NCBI GenBank assembly: GCA_016704325.1
Contig: JADJAG010000006.1
Span: 62,001 to 126,000 of the forward strand
Direction of reading: 5' to 3'
Source of the DNA: Chitinophagaceae bacterium
GTDB taxonomy: Bacteria; Bacteroidota; Bacteroidia; Chitinophagales; UBA10324
DNA length: 64,000 nucleotides
The stretch's first letter is position 1. Each line of letters starts with the position of its first letter. The translations under genes were made by a program, and so were the position numbers. Shown here one piece after another: positions 36,329-45,409 of the stretch. The notes below the pieces were generated by a model, which ran no database searches, was not told the origin of the DNA, and worked only from the letters and a program-made list of their open reading frames with translations.

Positions 36329-37882
36329 TTAACAATTTAGCCATTTAACCCACCAACCATCCCTTGACAAGATGAACCAAATCAAATTCCCCGCAGCATC
36401 CTGATTCTTCAATCGTTTATTTCGAATATCCTGGTTAACAAGTAAAGCAATACAAATAAAAAAGAAGGACCCGATTTTATCCGTTTCAATAAGATCGCTG
36501 AGCATGGTATTTATATATATGATCACCAGGCAAAGTAATACAGCCATTACATAGCGTTTGTCTTCATTGTTTATTGTTTCATGATAAATAGCTTGTCCCT
36601 TGATCAATATAAACAAAGTGAGTATCAGGAAGATCAATAATCCGATAACGCCCTGCTCCGTTAATATTAACAAAAAGTAGTTATGGACGGATGATTTCTC
36701 CGGGTTTTCACTTACATAGGTCATGAAACCGTTTACGGTAAAAGACTTATAGAAACCATAGAAATTGCCCGGCCCGTAACCTGTAACCGGCTTATCAAGC
36801 CACATGCGAACTCCCGCAATCCATCGATAGATTCTTTCAGCACTTGACACATCTTCGCCTTCAAATGTAGAAAGCAGGTGGTCTCCTAACTCAGGGTGAT
36901 AAATGGTATGTTCAAAGTCAGGCTCATAATTCAAATATTCATTCTGATAGCCCATGTAGACGAAGAAGCCAATCATTGCCGCCAATCCTGCCCCCAGCAC
37001 CCAGTTTGTTAGTTTTGCCCTGATCACAAAGTACATACAGCTTGCCCCTAATAGCGACAGCCAGGCAGAACGGGTATAGGCAAAATAGATAGCCACCATC
37101 AGTATTACCATGGCCAACAGCAGAAATCGCCTTTGAACTGTTCCTTTCTTGTACCACGTAAAAGCCAGCAAAACAAATGGAATCATTTGTGCAAGGGTGC
37201 ATGCATAGTTGACGTGATTTCTGAAAAAGGGGATCATCTGCTCATTAACCGATTCAAATGAAAACCCATCGCGTGAATGCCTTACCACACTATATACCGC
37301 CGTAAACAACAGTGGAAAAAGTATACACCAAAAGGCAGTACGAAAAGACTTTACGTCTTTGATTATAAGTCCGGTTACAAAAACAAAGGTGATGATGTAC
37401 CAGGTTTTTGCGATTGAAAATTTCAAAGAAACTAAAGGTTCGGAGGAATAAAGCGTTGCAATCAATATCCAGCTATAATGCAACAACAACAAAAAAATGA
37501 TTGGATTCTTTAGTACTTCTTTGTCCATAATGCCGGGTTTGGCTATCACTGCGCCTAAAAAAAGCAGCATAAGCCCTGCTATCAGGGGTTCGGTAGGGAA
37601 GTCAGTGGCAAAGCCACCCGGCAAAGCAATCTCTGTACTGAGTGGTAATAAAAAGAGTAGCAGGAAATAAATGATCCTGAAGTCATTAATGCTCAGGTAT
37701 AGAAAAAGGATACCGGCCGGAATCAGCATCAGCAGATAATTCTCTGTATAGATACTCAGCAGAGCACAGGTAAGGAGTACACCACTGAAAATATAAAAGG
37801 CATGCAACCAGAATTTATCAATCCGTTGATTCCTGCTGGAGGTGGCAGGGCTACTTGCAGTACCATCATGCTGCTGAATCAT
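36329..37882 (-). CDS. O-antigen ligase/polymerase-like membrane protein
   Basis: A 517-residue membrane protein with about twelve hydrophobic helices and the Wzy_C/O-antigen ligase region. SSAERIYRWIAGVRMWLDKP, then GYGPGNFYGFY and SVHNYFLLILTEQGVIG, form the large periplasmic loop and the following helix. It joins or polymerises lipid-linked surface glycans. The last 15 residues (FILSRDGWWVKWLNC) and the stop codon are encoded by element D, so the original C-terminus has been replaced. It is the last gene of the minus-strand group after wzz. Confidence 0.85.
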   Translation of the reverse strand: MIQQHDGTASSPATSSRNQRIDKFWLHAFYIFSGVLLTCALLSIYTENYLLMLIPAGILFLYLSINDFRIIYFLLLFLLPLSTEIALPGGFATDFPTEPLIAGLMLLFLGAVIAKPGIMDKEVLKNPIIFLLLLHYSWILIATLYSSEPLVSLKFSIAKTWYIITFVFVTGLIIKDVKSFRTAFWCILFPLLFTAVYSVVRHSRDGFSFESVNEQMIPFFRNHVNYACTLAQMIPFVLLAFTWYKKGTVQRRFLLLAMVILMVAIYFAYTRSAWLSLLGASCMYFVIRAKLTNWVLGAGLAAMIGFFVYMGYQNEYLNYEPDFEHTIYHPELGDHLLSTFEGEDVSSAERIYRWIAGVRMWLDKPVTGYGPGNFYGFYKSFTVNGFMTYVSENPEKSSVHNYFLLILTEQGVIGLLIFLILTLFILIKGQAIYHETINNEDKRYVMAVLLCLVIIYINTMLSDLIETDKIGSFFFICIALLVNQDIRNKRLKNQDAAGNLIWFILSRDGWWVKWLNC

Positions 37883-37989
37883 TGATCAAATGTTACTTAC
37901 CGGATTGTATCGTTGTATTAAGATATACTGTGTAAAATGTGGTTGAAAATGAACTTCATTCCACGTGAACCGTTTGCCGGTCAATTTAA

Positions 37990-38982
37990 TCAGGCAGTGG
38001 TAGAAGTAGCCTCTTCCTCTTTCTGAAAAGCACTACGTAAATGCTTGAACCGTTCGATCATCACAATGGTAATGGCTGAAAGTACAAAGCTGACCAGGAG
38101 TGTACCCACCACGATTAGCCAACGCACGGGTTTTGATTTTCTTTCTGCCTTAAAAGCCTTCTCCAATACATATACGGTGGGCACCGTGCTGTTGATGGTG
38201 GCTTTGTATTGTTCATATTCAATCATGTTGTTATTGAGCTCGCGTATGGCGCTTTTCTTTTGCTCTTCCAGTACCTTCACTTTTTCTGTTGCCTGGTCGA
38301 AGCCTATTCCTTTTTCGGCCCGCAGTTTAGTAACCTGATCCGGCAAGTCTTGAATATTACTATATAAATTGTATTCCTGCTTAAGTTTAAAAATAGTATC
38401 ACCCAGCGCTTTCAGCTGTTCTTGCTTTTCGTTCAGTTTAACTTCATAAATAGCAAGAATCTTCTGCTTATTATCATTCAGCAATGCCTGGTTGGTTTCG
38501 TCAATTTTTCCAACAATTGCATTACACATATCAGCTGCTATTTGCGGATCTCTGTCATACACGGCCAATTCAATGGCGCCCCGGTCATTCTTTTCAAAAG
38601 AGTAGTTATTGTGCAGTTCCTTTAAAACTGCCTCCACAGGATATTTTGTCTTGTTTGAATCAATCTTGTAATGCTTGAACAAGTCAAACTTATTAACGAT
38701 GTACATTTTTAATGGAACGGAGCCTGCAATCGAAAGAATACGATCTACATCAGCGCTGGTACCGAAGTAACCTTGTGCATTGTCGCCAAAGAGGTTGGAA
38801 CTTTGTGTCAGGTTCGGATTAAGGGGATAAATAAGCGATACAGACTCATAATAAGGTGGCATAATGTGTGGATCTGTTATCACTACACTGCCGATTAGGC
38901 CTACTCCCATAACGATCAAAATAGGCTTTCGCCACTTAAAGATCAGCTTTAGGAATTCGATCAGATTTAACGAATTGTTCAT
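37990..38982 (-). CDS. Polysaccharide chain-length determinant (Wzz-like)
   Basis: A 330-residue inner-membrane protein. An N-terminal membrane helix (about 18-35) and a C-terminal one (about 288-308) flank a long periplasmic coiled-coil region (about 170-260, KLNEKQEQLKALGDTIFKLK). This is the polysaccharide co-polymerase layout; no C-terminal tyrosine kinase domain is fused. It would set chain length of the glycan handled by the neighbouring ligase and flippase. A well-formed promoter precedes it. Confidence 0.85.
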   Translation of the reverse strand: MNNSLNLIEFLKLIFKWRKPILIVMGVGLIGSVVITDPHIMPPYYESVSLIYPLNPNLTQSSNLFGDNAQGYFGTSADVDRILSIAGSVPLKMYIVNKFDLFKHYKIDSNKTKYPVEAVLKELHNNYSFEKNDRGAIELAVYDRDPQIAADMCNAIVGKIDETNQALLNDNKQKILAIYEVKLNEKQEQLKALGDTIFKLKQEYNLYSNIQDLPDQVTKLRAEKGIGFDQATEKVKVLEEQKKSAIRELNNNMIEYEQYKATINSTVPTVYVLEKAFKAERKSKPVRWLIVVGTLLVSFVLSAITIVMIERFKHLRSAFQKEEEATSTTA

Positions 38983-39004
38983 TCCGGGAGTTAAAAAATT
39001 TTCG

Positions 39005-39034
39005 CAAACCTACACGAATTCATCCCAATTCCAA
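39005..39034 (-). promoter_or_regulatory. Bacteroidetal promoter of the wzz gene
   Basis: On the minus strand TTG (39034-39032), exactly 19 bases, then TAGGTTTG (39012-39005) match the TTG-N19-TAnnTTTG consensus. The expected start near 38998 gives a leader of about 16 bases before the ATG at 38982. The rest of the 325-base gap to the flippase gene (39035-39307) shows nothing recognisable. Confidence 0.65.
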
Positions 39035-39307
39035 AAAACTTGAGGCCTAAGTTTTGAAGCTGTTCACATCTTTCGCAATGATTTACAGCACTTAATGTCA
39101 GTTAACAACTTTAAAATGGATTGCTGTAATCAACGATTTCTGCATAAAAAATGGGTTGATAAGGTAGATCGCAACGGGTGTTCGGCAAGAAATGATGCAT
39201 TGCGTTTATACTGAATAGGTATCCTTTCAGCTATAGCCTTAATTGCCAGATGTTTACTATTCCACTTTGCTGTCCGGTATAATTGGTACCGATTCTGATG
39301 TTGCTGA

Positions 39308-40759
39308 TTAAGGATTGCCGGCAGAACGCAATAGTGGCAATAGTCGCTTCAATTCAATCAGTCTTAATAAAGCAGCGAAACCCAAAGCAACAGATGAAAA
39401 CATAAACATCAACAGTAACCAGTGAACTTGCCATAATGGTGCTGAAAGGAAAATCAGAAAGCTTCCAAGCACAAAAAGAGCCATCCGGAAAAGCAGTGGC
39501 AGATTGAATCGGAAATGAAAAATCTTTATCGACAAGAACAAATTGAAAGTGCCAATAACCAGATTGGTGATACAGGCTGAAATAGCTGCCCCCCAGGCCT
39601 GGTAAAGAGGAATAAGAGCAAGGTTTAAGCAGAAGTTCAGAATAACTGCTACGAGTGAAACCAAAATCAACTCCTTCAGGTTGCCATTGGCTGTTAGCAG
39701 GGTTCCGAAGATATATACAGTGGCTGAGCCCAGAAAACTGAAAATGAGGATGGAAAGAATGCCGGAAGAATAATGCGATGCATCGTGATACAACAATTGC
39801 ATAATCGGGTCAGAAAAAAAGGCAAGTGCCAGGCAGATGATAAAGGCAAAGACAAAAATGACTGTGTAACTGGAACGCACCAATGAAGCAACTTCCTGTT
39901 TCTTGCCAAGCATCCTCGAAAATATAGGTAACAGCAATACGGCAAACAGGTAACCAAATTGATTGAGGGCATCTAATAGCCGGTATGCAGATGCATAAAT
40001 GCCTGCTTCATAGGTTCCATTCTCAGGAAGCAACTTATCAATCATCACGCCATCTATCCTGGAGTAAAGCGCCATTAAAAGAATAAGCAGGGCGAAAGGA
40101 AATGATTTTTTTAACAAGCCTGAAGCAAATTGAATGGAGAAATGAAACCTGAATCTTCCGCTGATCCTAAGCAGGTATCCGAGGGCAAGTGCCAATGTAA
40201 TCAGGTAGGCAATGGTCTGTGAATACGCCAGATACTCAATCTTAAACTGAGCACGAAAAGCAGGCACCACCAGCAAGGTCCCGCAGATCAGGATCATTAA
40301 TGCTTTGTCCAGGACGGATATCAGGCTGTCTGCCCTGAAATGGTGCATGGCTGAAATGTTGGAACGTGAATAAACGATAAGGGAGGCAAGTGCCTGGTTC
40401 AATCCTATCACACCTAAAAGATAGAGCTCAAAGGCATTGTAATGAATCAGCAATCCTGATAAAAGGGTTACCACCATATATACAAATGCCAGTATAATCT
40501 TAATGCTGAAAATATTAGAAAGGTGATCAGTGAGTTCATTTTCATTCTGCGCAAGGTGCCGGTTATTGTAGTTGCTGATGCCTGCGTCAAGCAGAATTTG
40601 CGTCAGCATAGAAAAGCTGAATAGCACGAAGTAAATACCATAGGCTGCGGAGCCCACCACATTTTGAACGGTTCGGTCAATGCCTAGAATCCATAACGGC
40701 TTGATCAGGACGTTCAGTGCAATTAAGAAGATAAGGTTTCTGAAAAATATTTTTTGCAT
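39308..40759 (-). CDS. Polysaccharide flippase (Wzx/MATE-like)
   Basis: A 483-residue protein with about fourteen membrane helices, of the polysaccharide-biosynthesis/flippase class within the MOP superfamily. It moves lipid-linked glycan units across the inner membrane. The N-terminal VVGSAAYGIYFVLFSFSMLT and the ISNYNNRHLAQNE segment are typical. TAACTTTG on the minus strand at 40827-40820 could be its -7 element, but no TTG stands at -33. It belongs with the nearby Wzz, ligase and GT4 genes. Confidence 0.85.
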   Translation of the reverse strand: MQKIFFRNLIFLIALNVLIKPLWILGIDRTVQNVVGSAAYGIYFVLFSFSMLTQILLDAGISNYNNRHLAQNENELTDHLSNIFSIKIILAFVYMVVTLLSGLLIHYNAFELYLLGVIGLNQALASLIVYSRSNISAMHHFRADSLISVLDKALMILICGTLLVVPAFRAQFKIEYLAYSQTIAYLITLALALGYLLRISGRFRFHFSIQFASGLLKKSFPFALLILLMALYSRIDGVMIDKLLPENGTYEAGIYASAYRLLDALNQFGYLFAVLLLPIFSRMLGKKQEVASLVRSSYTVIFVFAFIICLALAFFSDPIMQLLYHDASHYSSGILSILIFSFLGSATVYIFGTLLTANGNLKELILVSLVAVILNFCLNLALIPLYQAWGAAISACITNLVIGTFNLFLSIKIFHFRFNLPLLFRMALFVLGSFLIFLSAPLWQVHWLLLMFMFSSVALGFAALLRLIELKRLLPLLRSAGNP

Positions 40760-40907
40760 CAGTGACTACTGAGATGGTTCCGGGATATTAATTGGTAATG
40801 CATGCCATTGTAAAGAGTACAAAGTTAAAACCTCCGGCTTTTTAGGTTTGAAAAGTTACGCACCGTACTCTTTCTTCTGAGATAAAGCATATTTACAGGT
40901 TTGATTC

Positions 40908-41187
40908 TGCGGATTAAGCAGATCGTAACTACTCAGCAGATGAAGATTCAAAATGGAACACGGATGACACTGATCGAACGGATTTATGCGGATTTAATTT
41001 TTACCTGATCATTTTCAATCCGCTTTTATCATAACAGTTCTTGTATTGCCCATTAACTCAAAACTATTTTAATCTGTGCTGATCAGTCAAATCCGTGTCA
41101 TCCGTGTGCTATTTTTCCCTTCGGCTGAGTAGTTACAGCAGGTCAAATAGAAATTCAAGATCAGCGAAATCTGCTTAATCTGCAGGA
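40908..41187. repeat. Nested inverted-repeat element
   Basis: The outer arms contain CTGCGGATTAAGCAGATC and GTAACTACTCAGC (40925-40937) on the left. GCTGAGTAGTTAC (41124-41136) and AATCTGCTTAATCTGCAGG stand on the right, in inverse order. Inside lies a second inverted pair, ACACGGATGACACTGATC (from 40959) against AATCCGTGTCATCCGTGTG (to about 41109). Similar CCGTGTCATCCGTG repeats are common between genes in Bacteroidota. The whole fills most of the 596-base gap; 41188-41355 shows nothing else. Confidence 0.65.
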
Positions 41188-41355
41188 GCTGCGGTCAAAT
41201 AACAAAGACAAAAATTTATAATCAGATTCAAATGATTTATATTTTCATATAGAAATACCGGAATTACTTAATTATCCGGAAATTCAAATAATTTATCTGT
41301 TGCGACTTTTTTTACCACATGCAACCGAATAGCCCATTAGTTTTATCTTGCTAAC

Positions 41356-42480
41356 GTGAGGATTGCTGTTAACACCCGTTTTCTGCTTAAAAATAAACTG
41401 GAGGGTATTGGATGGTTCACTTATGAATCATTGAAGAGAATAACTGTGCAGCATCCTGAGCATGAATTTATCTTTTTCTTTGACAGAAGCTTCCCAAAAG
41501 AGTTTATCTTTTCTGATAACGTAACCGGAAAGGTAATCTTTCCGCCTGCCCGCCATCCTTTTCTTTGGTATTGGTGGTTTGAACATGCTTTGCCTGCTGC
41601 ATTAAAAAAGCATAAGTCAGATATCTTTTTATCTACTGATGGCTATCTATCGCTGAAAGCGGTTCTTCCGCAGGTGACTGTAATGCACGACCTTGCTTTC
41701 GAACATTTTCCTGAACATGTCAGTCCGCTTACTGCCCATTATTATAAATACTTTACACCAAAGTATGCAAAGAAGGCAAGGAGGATTGCCACCGTTTCTT
41801 CTTTTTCCAAGCAAGATATTGTAAGCTTATATGATGTTGCTCCTGAAAAAATTGATGTGGTGTACAATGGTGCGAATGAATTTTTTGTTCCGCTAAGCCG
41901 GCCGGAGCAGGATAAAGTAAGAGGTGAATTCACCGGTGGCAATCCCTATTTCATATACGCAGGTGCTTTACAGCCCCGCAAGAATATCATCAGGCTGTAC
42001 CAGGCTTTTGATTTGTTCAAGAAGAAAAATCCAGGCAATATCAAACTGGTTATGGCCGGTCGCAATTGGTCGTACGATGAAGCCATGAAGGTGCATGCAG
42101 CCATGGAATTCAAAGACGAGGTAGTGTTTCCGGGTCACCTTACACGCCTGGGACTTTCACGATTAATGGCTGCTTCGGAAGGACTTGTTTATGTTTCACT
42201 TTTTGAAGGGTTTGGAATTCCAATCGTTGAAGCCATGTATTGTGATGTTCCCGTGATCACCTCCAATATCTCGTCAATGCCTGAAGTGGCCGGTGATGCA
42301 GGGCTACTGACTGATCCATATTCAATAGAGGATATCGCCGATAAAATGGAAATGTTATACCGAAGCAAAGCACTTGCCCTGCAACTGGTTGAGCGGGGAA
42401 GATTGCAACGCATAAAATTTAACTGGCAGTTTACTGCTGATAACTTATGGAATTGCCTGATAAAGGCAATGGAGGAATAA
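41356..42480 (+). CDS. Family 4 glycosyltransferase
   Basis: A 374-residue GT-B fold enzyme. FIYAGALQPRKNIIRLYQAF marks the start of the donor-binding domain and SLFEGFGIPIVEAM carries the E-x7-E motif that binds the nucleotide sugar. The N-terminal acceptor domain includes TVMHDLAFEHFPEHVS. Translation starts at GTG 41356 (RIAVNTRFLLKN follows); no upstream ATG fits. It is divergent from the flippase gene and probably contributes to the same surface polysaccharide. Confidence 0.9.
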   Translation: MRIAVNTRFLLKNKLEGIGWFTYESLKRITVQHPEHEFIFFFDRSFPKEFIFSDNVTGKVIFPPARHPFLWYWWFEHALPAALKKHKSDIFLSTDGYLSLKAVLPQVTVMHDLAFEHFPEHVSPLTAHYYKYFTPKYAKKARRIATVSSFSKQDIVSLYDVAPEKIDVVYNGANEFFVPLSRPEQDKVRGEFTGGNPYFIYAGALQPRKNIIRLYQAFDLFKKKNPGNIKLVMAGRNWSYDEAMKVHAAMEFKDEVVFPGHLTRLGLSRLMAASEGLVYVSLFEGFGIPIVEAMYCDVPVITSNISSMPEVAGDAGLLTDPYSIEDIADKMEMLYRSKALALQLVERGRLQRIKFNWQFTADNLWNCLIKAMEE

Positions 42481-42717
42481 TCTGCGGCAACAGGTTGAAT
42501 TAATTGGTGTATTCAGGATAGCCAGGTATACTTCCCCTGAACAGTTTTATTAATGAGGGAATACCTGCTTAATACACTTTTTTCACAGATTCGATTAAGG
42601 AATTGATTTTATGGTGATAAGGAAGGGTTAGTTCCAATCTTACAATCACTGATTTGTGACGACTATCAAACTAATAAAACAAGCGATGACTACTTGTTTA
42701 TATGACTCACCACTTTT

Positions 42718-44226
42718 CTAATCAGCCAGGTTCATCCATTTCTTTGTGCCACCACAAAGCCAGATGGCATTGTAACCAAATTCCTTTAATAGATTTGCCG
42801 CTTCCGTAGAACGTCCACCACCTTTTCCGCAGACAGTCACAAACTGGCACGATTTGTCCAGGCTTGCTATTCGTGATTTTAAATCATTCAATGCAATATT
42901 CAGGGCATTTGGTATGTGTGCCTCATCAAATTCTTCTTTTGTTCTTACATCAATAAGTTGAATTTTACGATGCTCCTGAAGTGCTAATCGTACAACTTCT
43001 GCTTCAATGCAATCTTTATCGGCAGCTATAGTTACCGGTAAGCGAAGCTTGATGATAAGAGATGAAGTGATGGTTATAGCCCCAATTAGAATCAACGCAG
43101 CATTAATGCCGAATAAGTCTGCCGTAACACCTGAAATAATTGCCCCAAATGCATAACCTAAATCCCTCCAGAGTCTGAAGGTGCCAATACTTTCTGCTCT
43201 TTGATTTGGGCTTGTTGCTGCAGCAATAGCTGACAGGAATGTCGGATAAACCAAGGCAGTACCAAGTCCTAAGATGATTGAAATCGTCACCATCATATAG
43301 AATGTGCTGCTGACAGGTATTAACAGGATTGCCACACCTTGTAAAAACATGCCCCAGAACAGCATCGCTTTTTTAGAATAAACATCTGACATCTTGCCGG
43401 TAAAAAGTTGTCCGATTCCCCATACTGTCGGATATATTGCGGCCACAATTCCAATACTGTGGGCATTGTAATGGTAAGAAAATAATACAATGGGAAGTAA
43501 GCCCCAGATCATACCATCATTGAGGTTGTTTACCAACCCGGCTTGAGTGATTGTACTAAGCGTTTTATTCTTAAATGTTGTTTCAATAAATACATTTTTC
43601 AGTTGCCTTGCTTCAGCGGTAATGCTTTCTTTCTTCACAAATGCCCGGGTATCATTAACAAAGAAAAAGGTGAGCAGGAATCCTGTAATGGAAATGACAA
43701 CTCCTATATAAAAGGGATATGGCGTAATGCCATACTTGTTTGCGACGTAACCGGAAAGAAAGGCAATGAGTCCAACTGAGACATAACCTGCAAACTCATT
43801 CAATCCCATGGCCAGGCCACGGTCTTTTTCGCCTACAAGATCTATCTTCATCAATACTGTACTGCTCCAGGTTAAACCCTGGCTAATACCTAATAGCATG
43901 TTGGCAAAAATTACCCAATTCCAATTGGGTGCATACATTAATATAAAAGGAATGGGAATAGCCAGCAACCAGCCAAATAGCAATAAGTTTCTGCGTCCGA
44001 ATGTATTAGCCAGTCTTCCTGTATAGTAATTCGTGATTGCTTTGGTGATGCCAAATGCTGTAATGAATGAAAGGATGGCCGTTTTGGAAGCCACGCCAAA
44101 TTCGGCACCGGCAAACTGAGGAAAAATAGTTCGTTCCATGCCGATCATGCCACCAACAAATGCATTTACAATAACAAGCAGCGTAAACTGTTTCCAGTTT
44201 TCCTTTAAGCCAAGCTTTATTTCCAT
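42718..44226 (-). CDS. MFS transporter fused to a rhodanese domain
   Basis: A 502-residue fusion. Residues 1-390 form twelve membrane helices of a major facilitator carrier (GRRNLLLFGWLLAIPIPFIL; GLAMGLNEFAGYVSVGL). Residues about 400-502 are a cytoplasmic rhodanese domain (IQLIDVRTKEEFDEAHIP) with the active-site loop CGKGGGRS, Cys466 being the sulfur carrier. The fusion suggests transport linked to sulfane sulfur or oxyanion handling. The DsrE-like gene stands upstream on the same strand (84-base gap), supporting a sulfur-related role; the actual substrate is unknown. Confidence 0.9.
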   Translation of the reverse strand: MEIKLGLKENWKQFTLLVIVNAFVGGMIGMERTIFPQFAGAEFGVASKTAILSFITAFGITKAITNYYTGRLANTFGRRNLLLFGWLLAIPIPFILMYAPNWNWVIFANMLLGISQGLTWSSTVLMKIDLVGEKDRGLAMGLNEFAGYVSVGLIAFLSGYVANKYGITPYPFYIGVVISITGFLLTFFFVNDTRAFVKKESITAEARQLKNVFIETTFKNKTLSTITQAGLVNNLNDGMIWGLLPIVLFSYHYNAHSIGIVAAIYPTVWGIGQLFTGKMSDVYSKKAMLFWGMFLQGVAILLIPVSSTFYMMVTISIILGLGTALVYPTFLSAIAAATSPNQRAESIGTFRLWRDLGYAFGAIISGVTADLFGINAALILIGAITITSSLIIKLRLPVTIAADKDCIEAEVVRLALQEHRKIQLIDVRTKEEFDEAHIPNALNIALNDLKSRIASLDKSCQFVTVCGKGGGRSTEAANLLKEFGYNAIWLCGGTKKWMNLAD

Positions 44227-44310
44227 ACGGTGCAGTTTAATTTTTGATTGCGACCATCACGAATGGGCATCCTCAATTTTTCTGACACAATTTGCCAATC
44301 ATTCAGGTGC

Positions 44311-44664
44311 TTAAAAAGTAAGCACCTTCTCACTTTCCATAATAGTTTTGGTTAGTTCAGCCATGGAACTGATAGTCGCTTTTTCAATCAATGCTATTTC
44401 CTTTAAACCCCTTGCCTCCAGGCAGCTTCCGCAGAGCAGCAATTTCGAACCTTTATTCAATGATAGTTGCAACATTCTTTCAATATTGTAAAAGCCATTG
44501 GGTGTATGTTGATTCGGAATGGCACAGTTTACCCCATCAGCTATCAGAAAGATCGTTACCTCCGTATCCGGAAAATCTTTGTTGATCTGATTCGCAATCC
44601 TTAATGCATTGAACGCCTTTTCAGTTCCATATGGCGCATCATTAATGATGATTAATGTTTTCAT
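44311..44664 (-). CDS. DsrE-family protein
   Basis: A 117-residue DsrE/YchN-like protein. Start set at ATG 44664 (MKTLIIINDAPYGTEKAFNA), because the longer reading begins with TTG and overlaps the preceding gene. The C-terminal half has LLLCGSCLEARGL, with the cysteine position used for sulfur transfer in this family. It probably relays persulfide sulfur in the cytoplasm, perhaps with the rhodanese domain of the adjacent transporter. It lies 10 bases after the acetolactate-decarboxylase-like gene. Confidence 0.85.
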   Translation of the reverse strand: MKTLIIINDAPYGTEKAFNALRIANQINKDFPDTEVTIFLIADGVNCAIPNQHTPNGFYNIERMLQLSLNKGSKLLLCGSCLEARGLKEIALIEKATISSMAELTKTIMESEKVLTF

Positions 44665-44674
44665 GTTAGATAAT

Positions 44675-45400
44675 TTATTCAACAGGTAAGTATAATTTCA
44701 TCGTGCCGGGTTTAAACCGTCCTTCATCAAAATGTCCCATTTTTGATTGGTCTTTTGTTATAAGGTGCATGTGGAGATACGTGTCATGGTGTGTGAAAAT
44801 AGTTTGGTGCTCTGTAGAAAAAAAGCCTCCGATTTCAACAGCTTCATTGCTCAATGGGAAATTGGTTTGTCCTTTATGTGCTTCCTCAGGTGAATTCACC
44901 GTCGAACCTTTGGGCAGGTTGACTATGTGTATGATTGCAGTATCCATAATTCCTGTGAGCCTGAACGCAAATGGTCGCGGAGAAGTTCGCGTTTGCAGAT
45001 CAAGATAACTTTCCAGTTGTTGAATAGTCTGAACGCTATCAGGCATAACTTGTCTCTTCCATTTATGAACATTTGCATAGACAAAAAAAGGAGCTTTTGC
45101 CTTGAAAGTCTGTGAAACGATCATCGTAGTGTCGTTAACTACAGAAGATACATACGATTTTCCATCGATTATAATTAACTCACCTGATAAGTATTCAAGG
45201 GGCCCCAGTCCGTATAAATGTTTTTTATTTGAAATCGTGTCAAGGTCAATTGTTCCGTAAAGTTGCCCTTTCCACATTACGTTTTTCATTGCACCAACAA
45301 CCTTTACCGTATTGGTAGCTTGTTGTGCTTTGGAAGGGTAGTGCACAATCAGTAAGCAGATCATAACCGTTAAAGGCACTATTATTTTGTGAAGCCGCAT
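44675..45400 (-). CDS. Acetolactate decarboxylase-like protein, exported
   Basis: A 241-residue protein with a cleavable signal (about 1-25, ending SKAQ). The mature part resembles the AlsD/BudA family: GPLEYLSGELIIIDGKSYVS, the EIGGFFSTEHQTIFTHHDTY segment and the zinc-type HMH motif followed by GHFDEGRF. AlsD makes acetoin from acetolactate in the cytoplasm; a signal peptide here is unusual and suggests a different periplasmic role. Substrate unknown. It lies between Dps and DsrE genes with short spacing (9 and 10 bases). Confidence 0.7.
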   Translation of the reverse strand: MRLHKIIVPLTVMICLLIVHYPSKAQQATNTVKVVGAMKNVMWKGQLYGTIDLDTISNKKHLYGLGPLEYLSGELIIIDGKSYVSSVVNDTTMIVSQTFKAKAPFFVYANVHKWKRQVMPDSVQTIQQLESYLDLQTRTSPRPFAFRLTGIMDTAIIHIVNLPKGSTVNSPEEAHKGQTNFPLSNEAVEIGGFFSTEHQTIFTHHDTYLHMHLITKDQSKMGHFDEGRFKPGTMKLYLPVE

Positions 45401-45409
45401 ATTGGATTT

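Larger units (their letters stand above)
34612..36376. mobile_element. MITE-like element D, split by an IS3 insertion
   Basis: On the minus strand the element reads from TTCATCTTGTCAAGGG (36376-36361) through four 8-base units (36316-36347) and GCGGCGAAGCCGATC. After the IS come heptads TTAAGTC/TTGAGTC/TTGGATC (34741-34768) and five TTGAATA-type heptads (34626-34660). It finishes at the end repeat GGGTGTACGAAAATTTG (34612-34628). This order matches elements C and F. The other terminal repeat is missing, and that side is now the 3' end of the O-antigen ligase gene. Confidence 0.6.
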
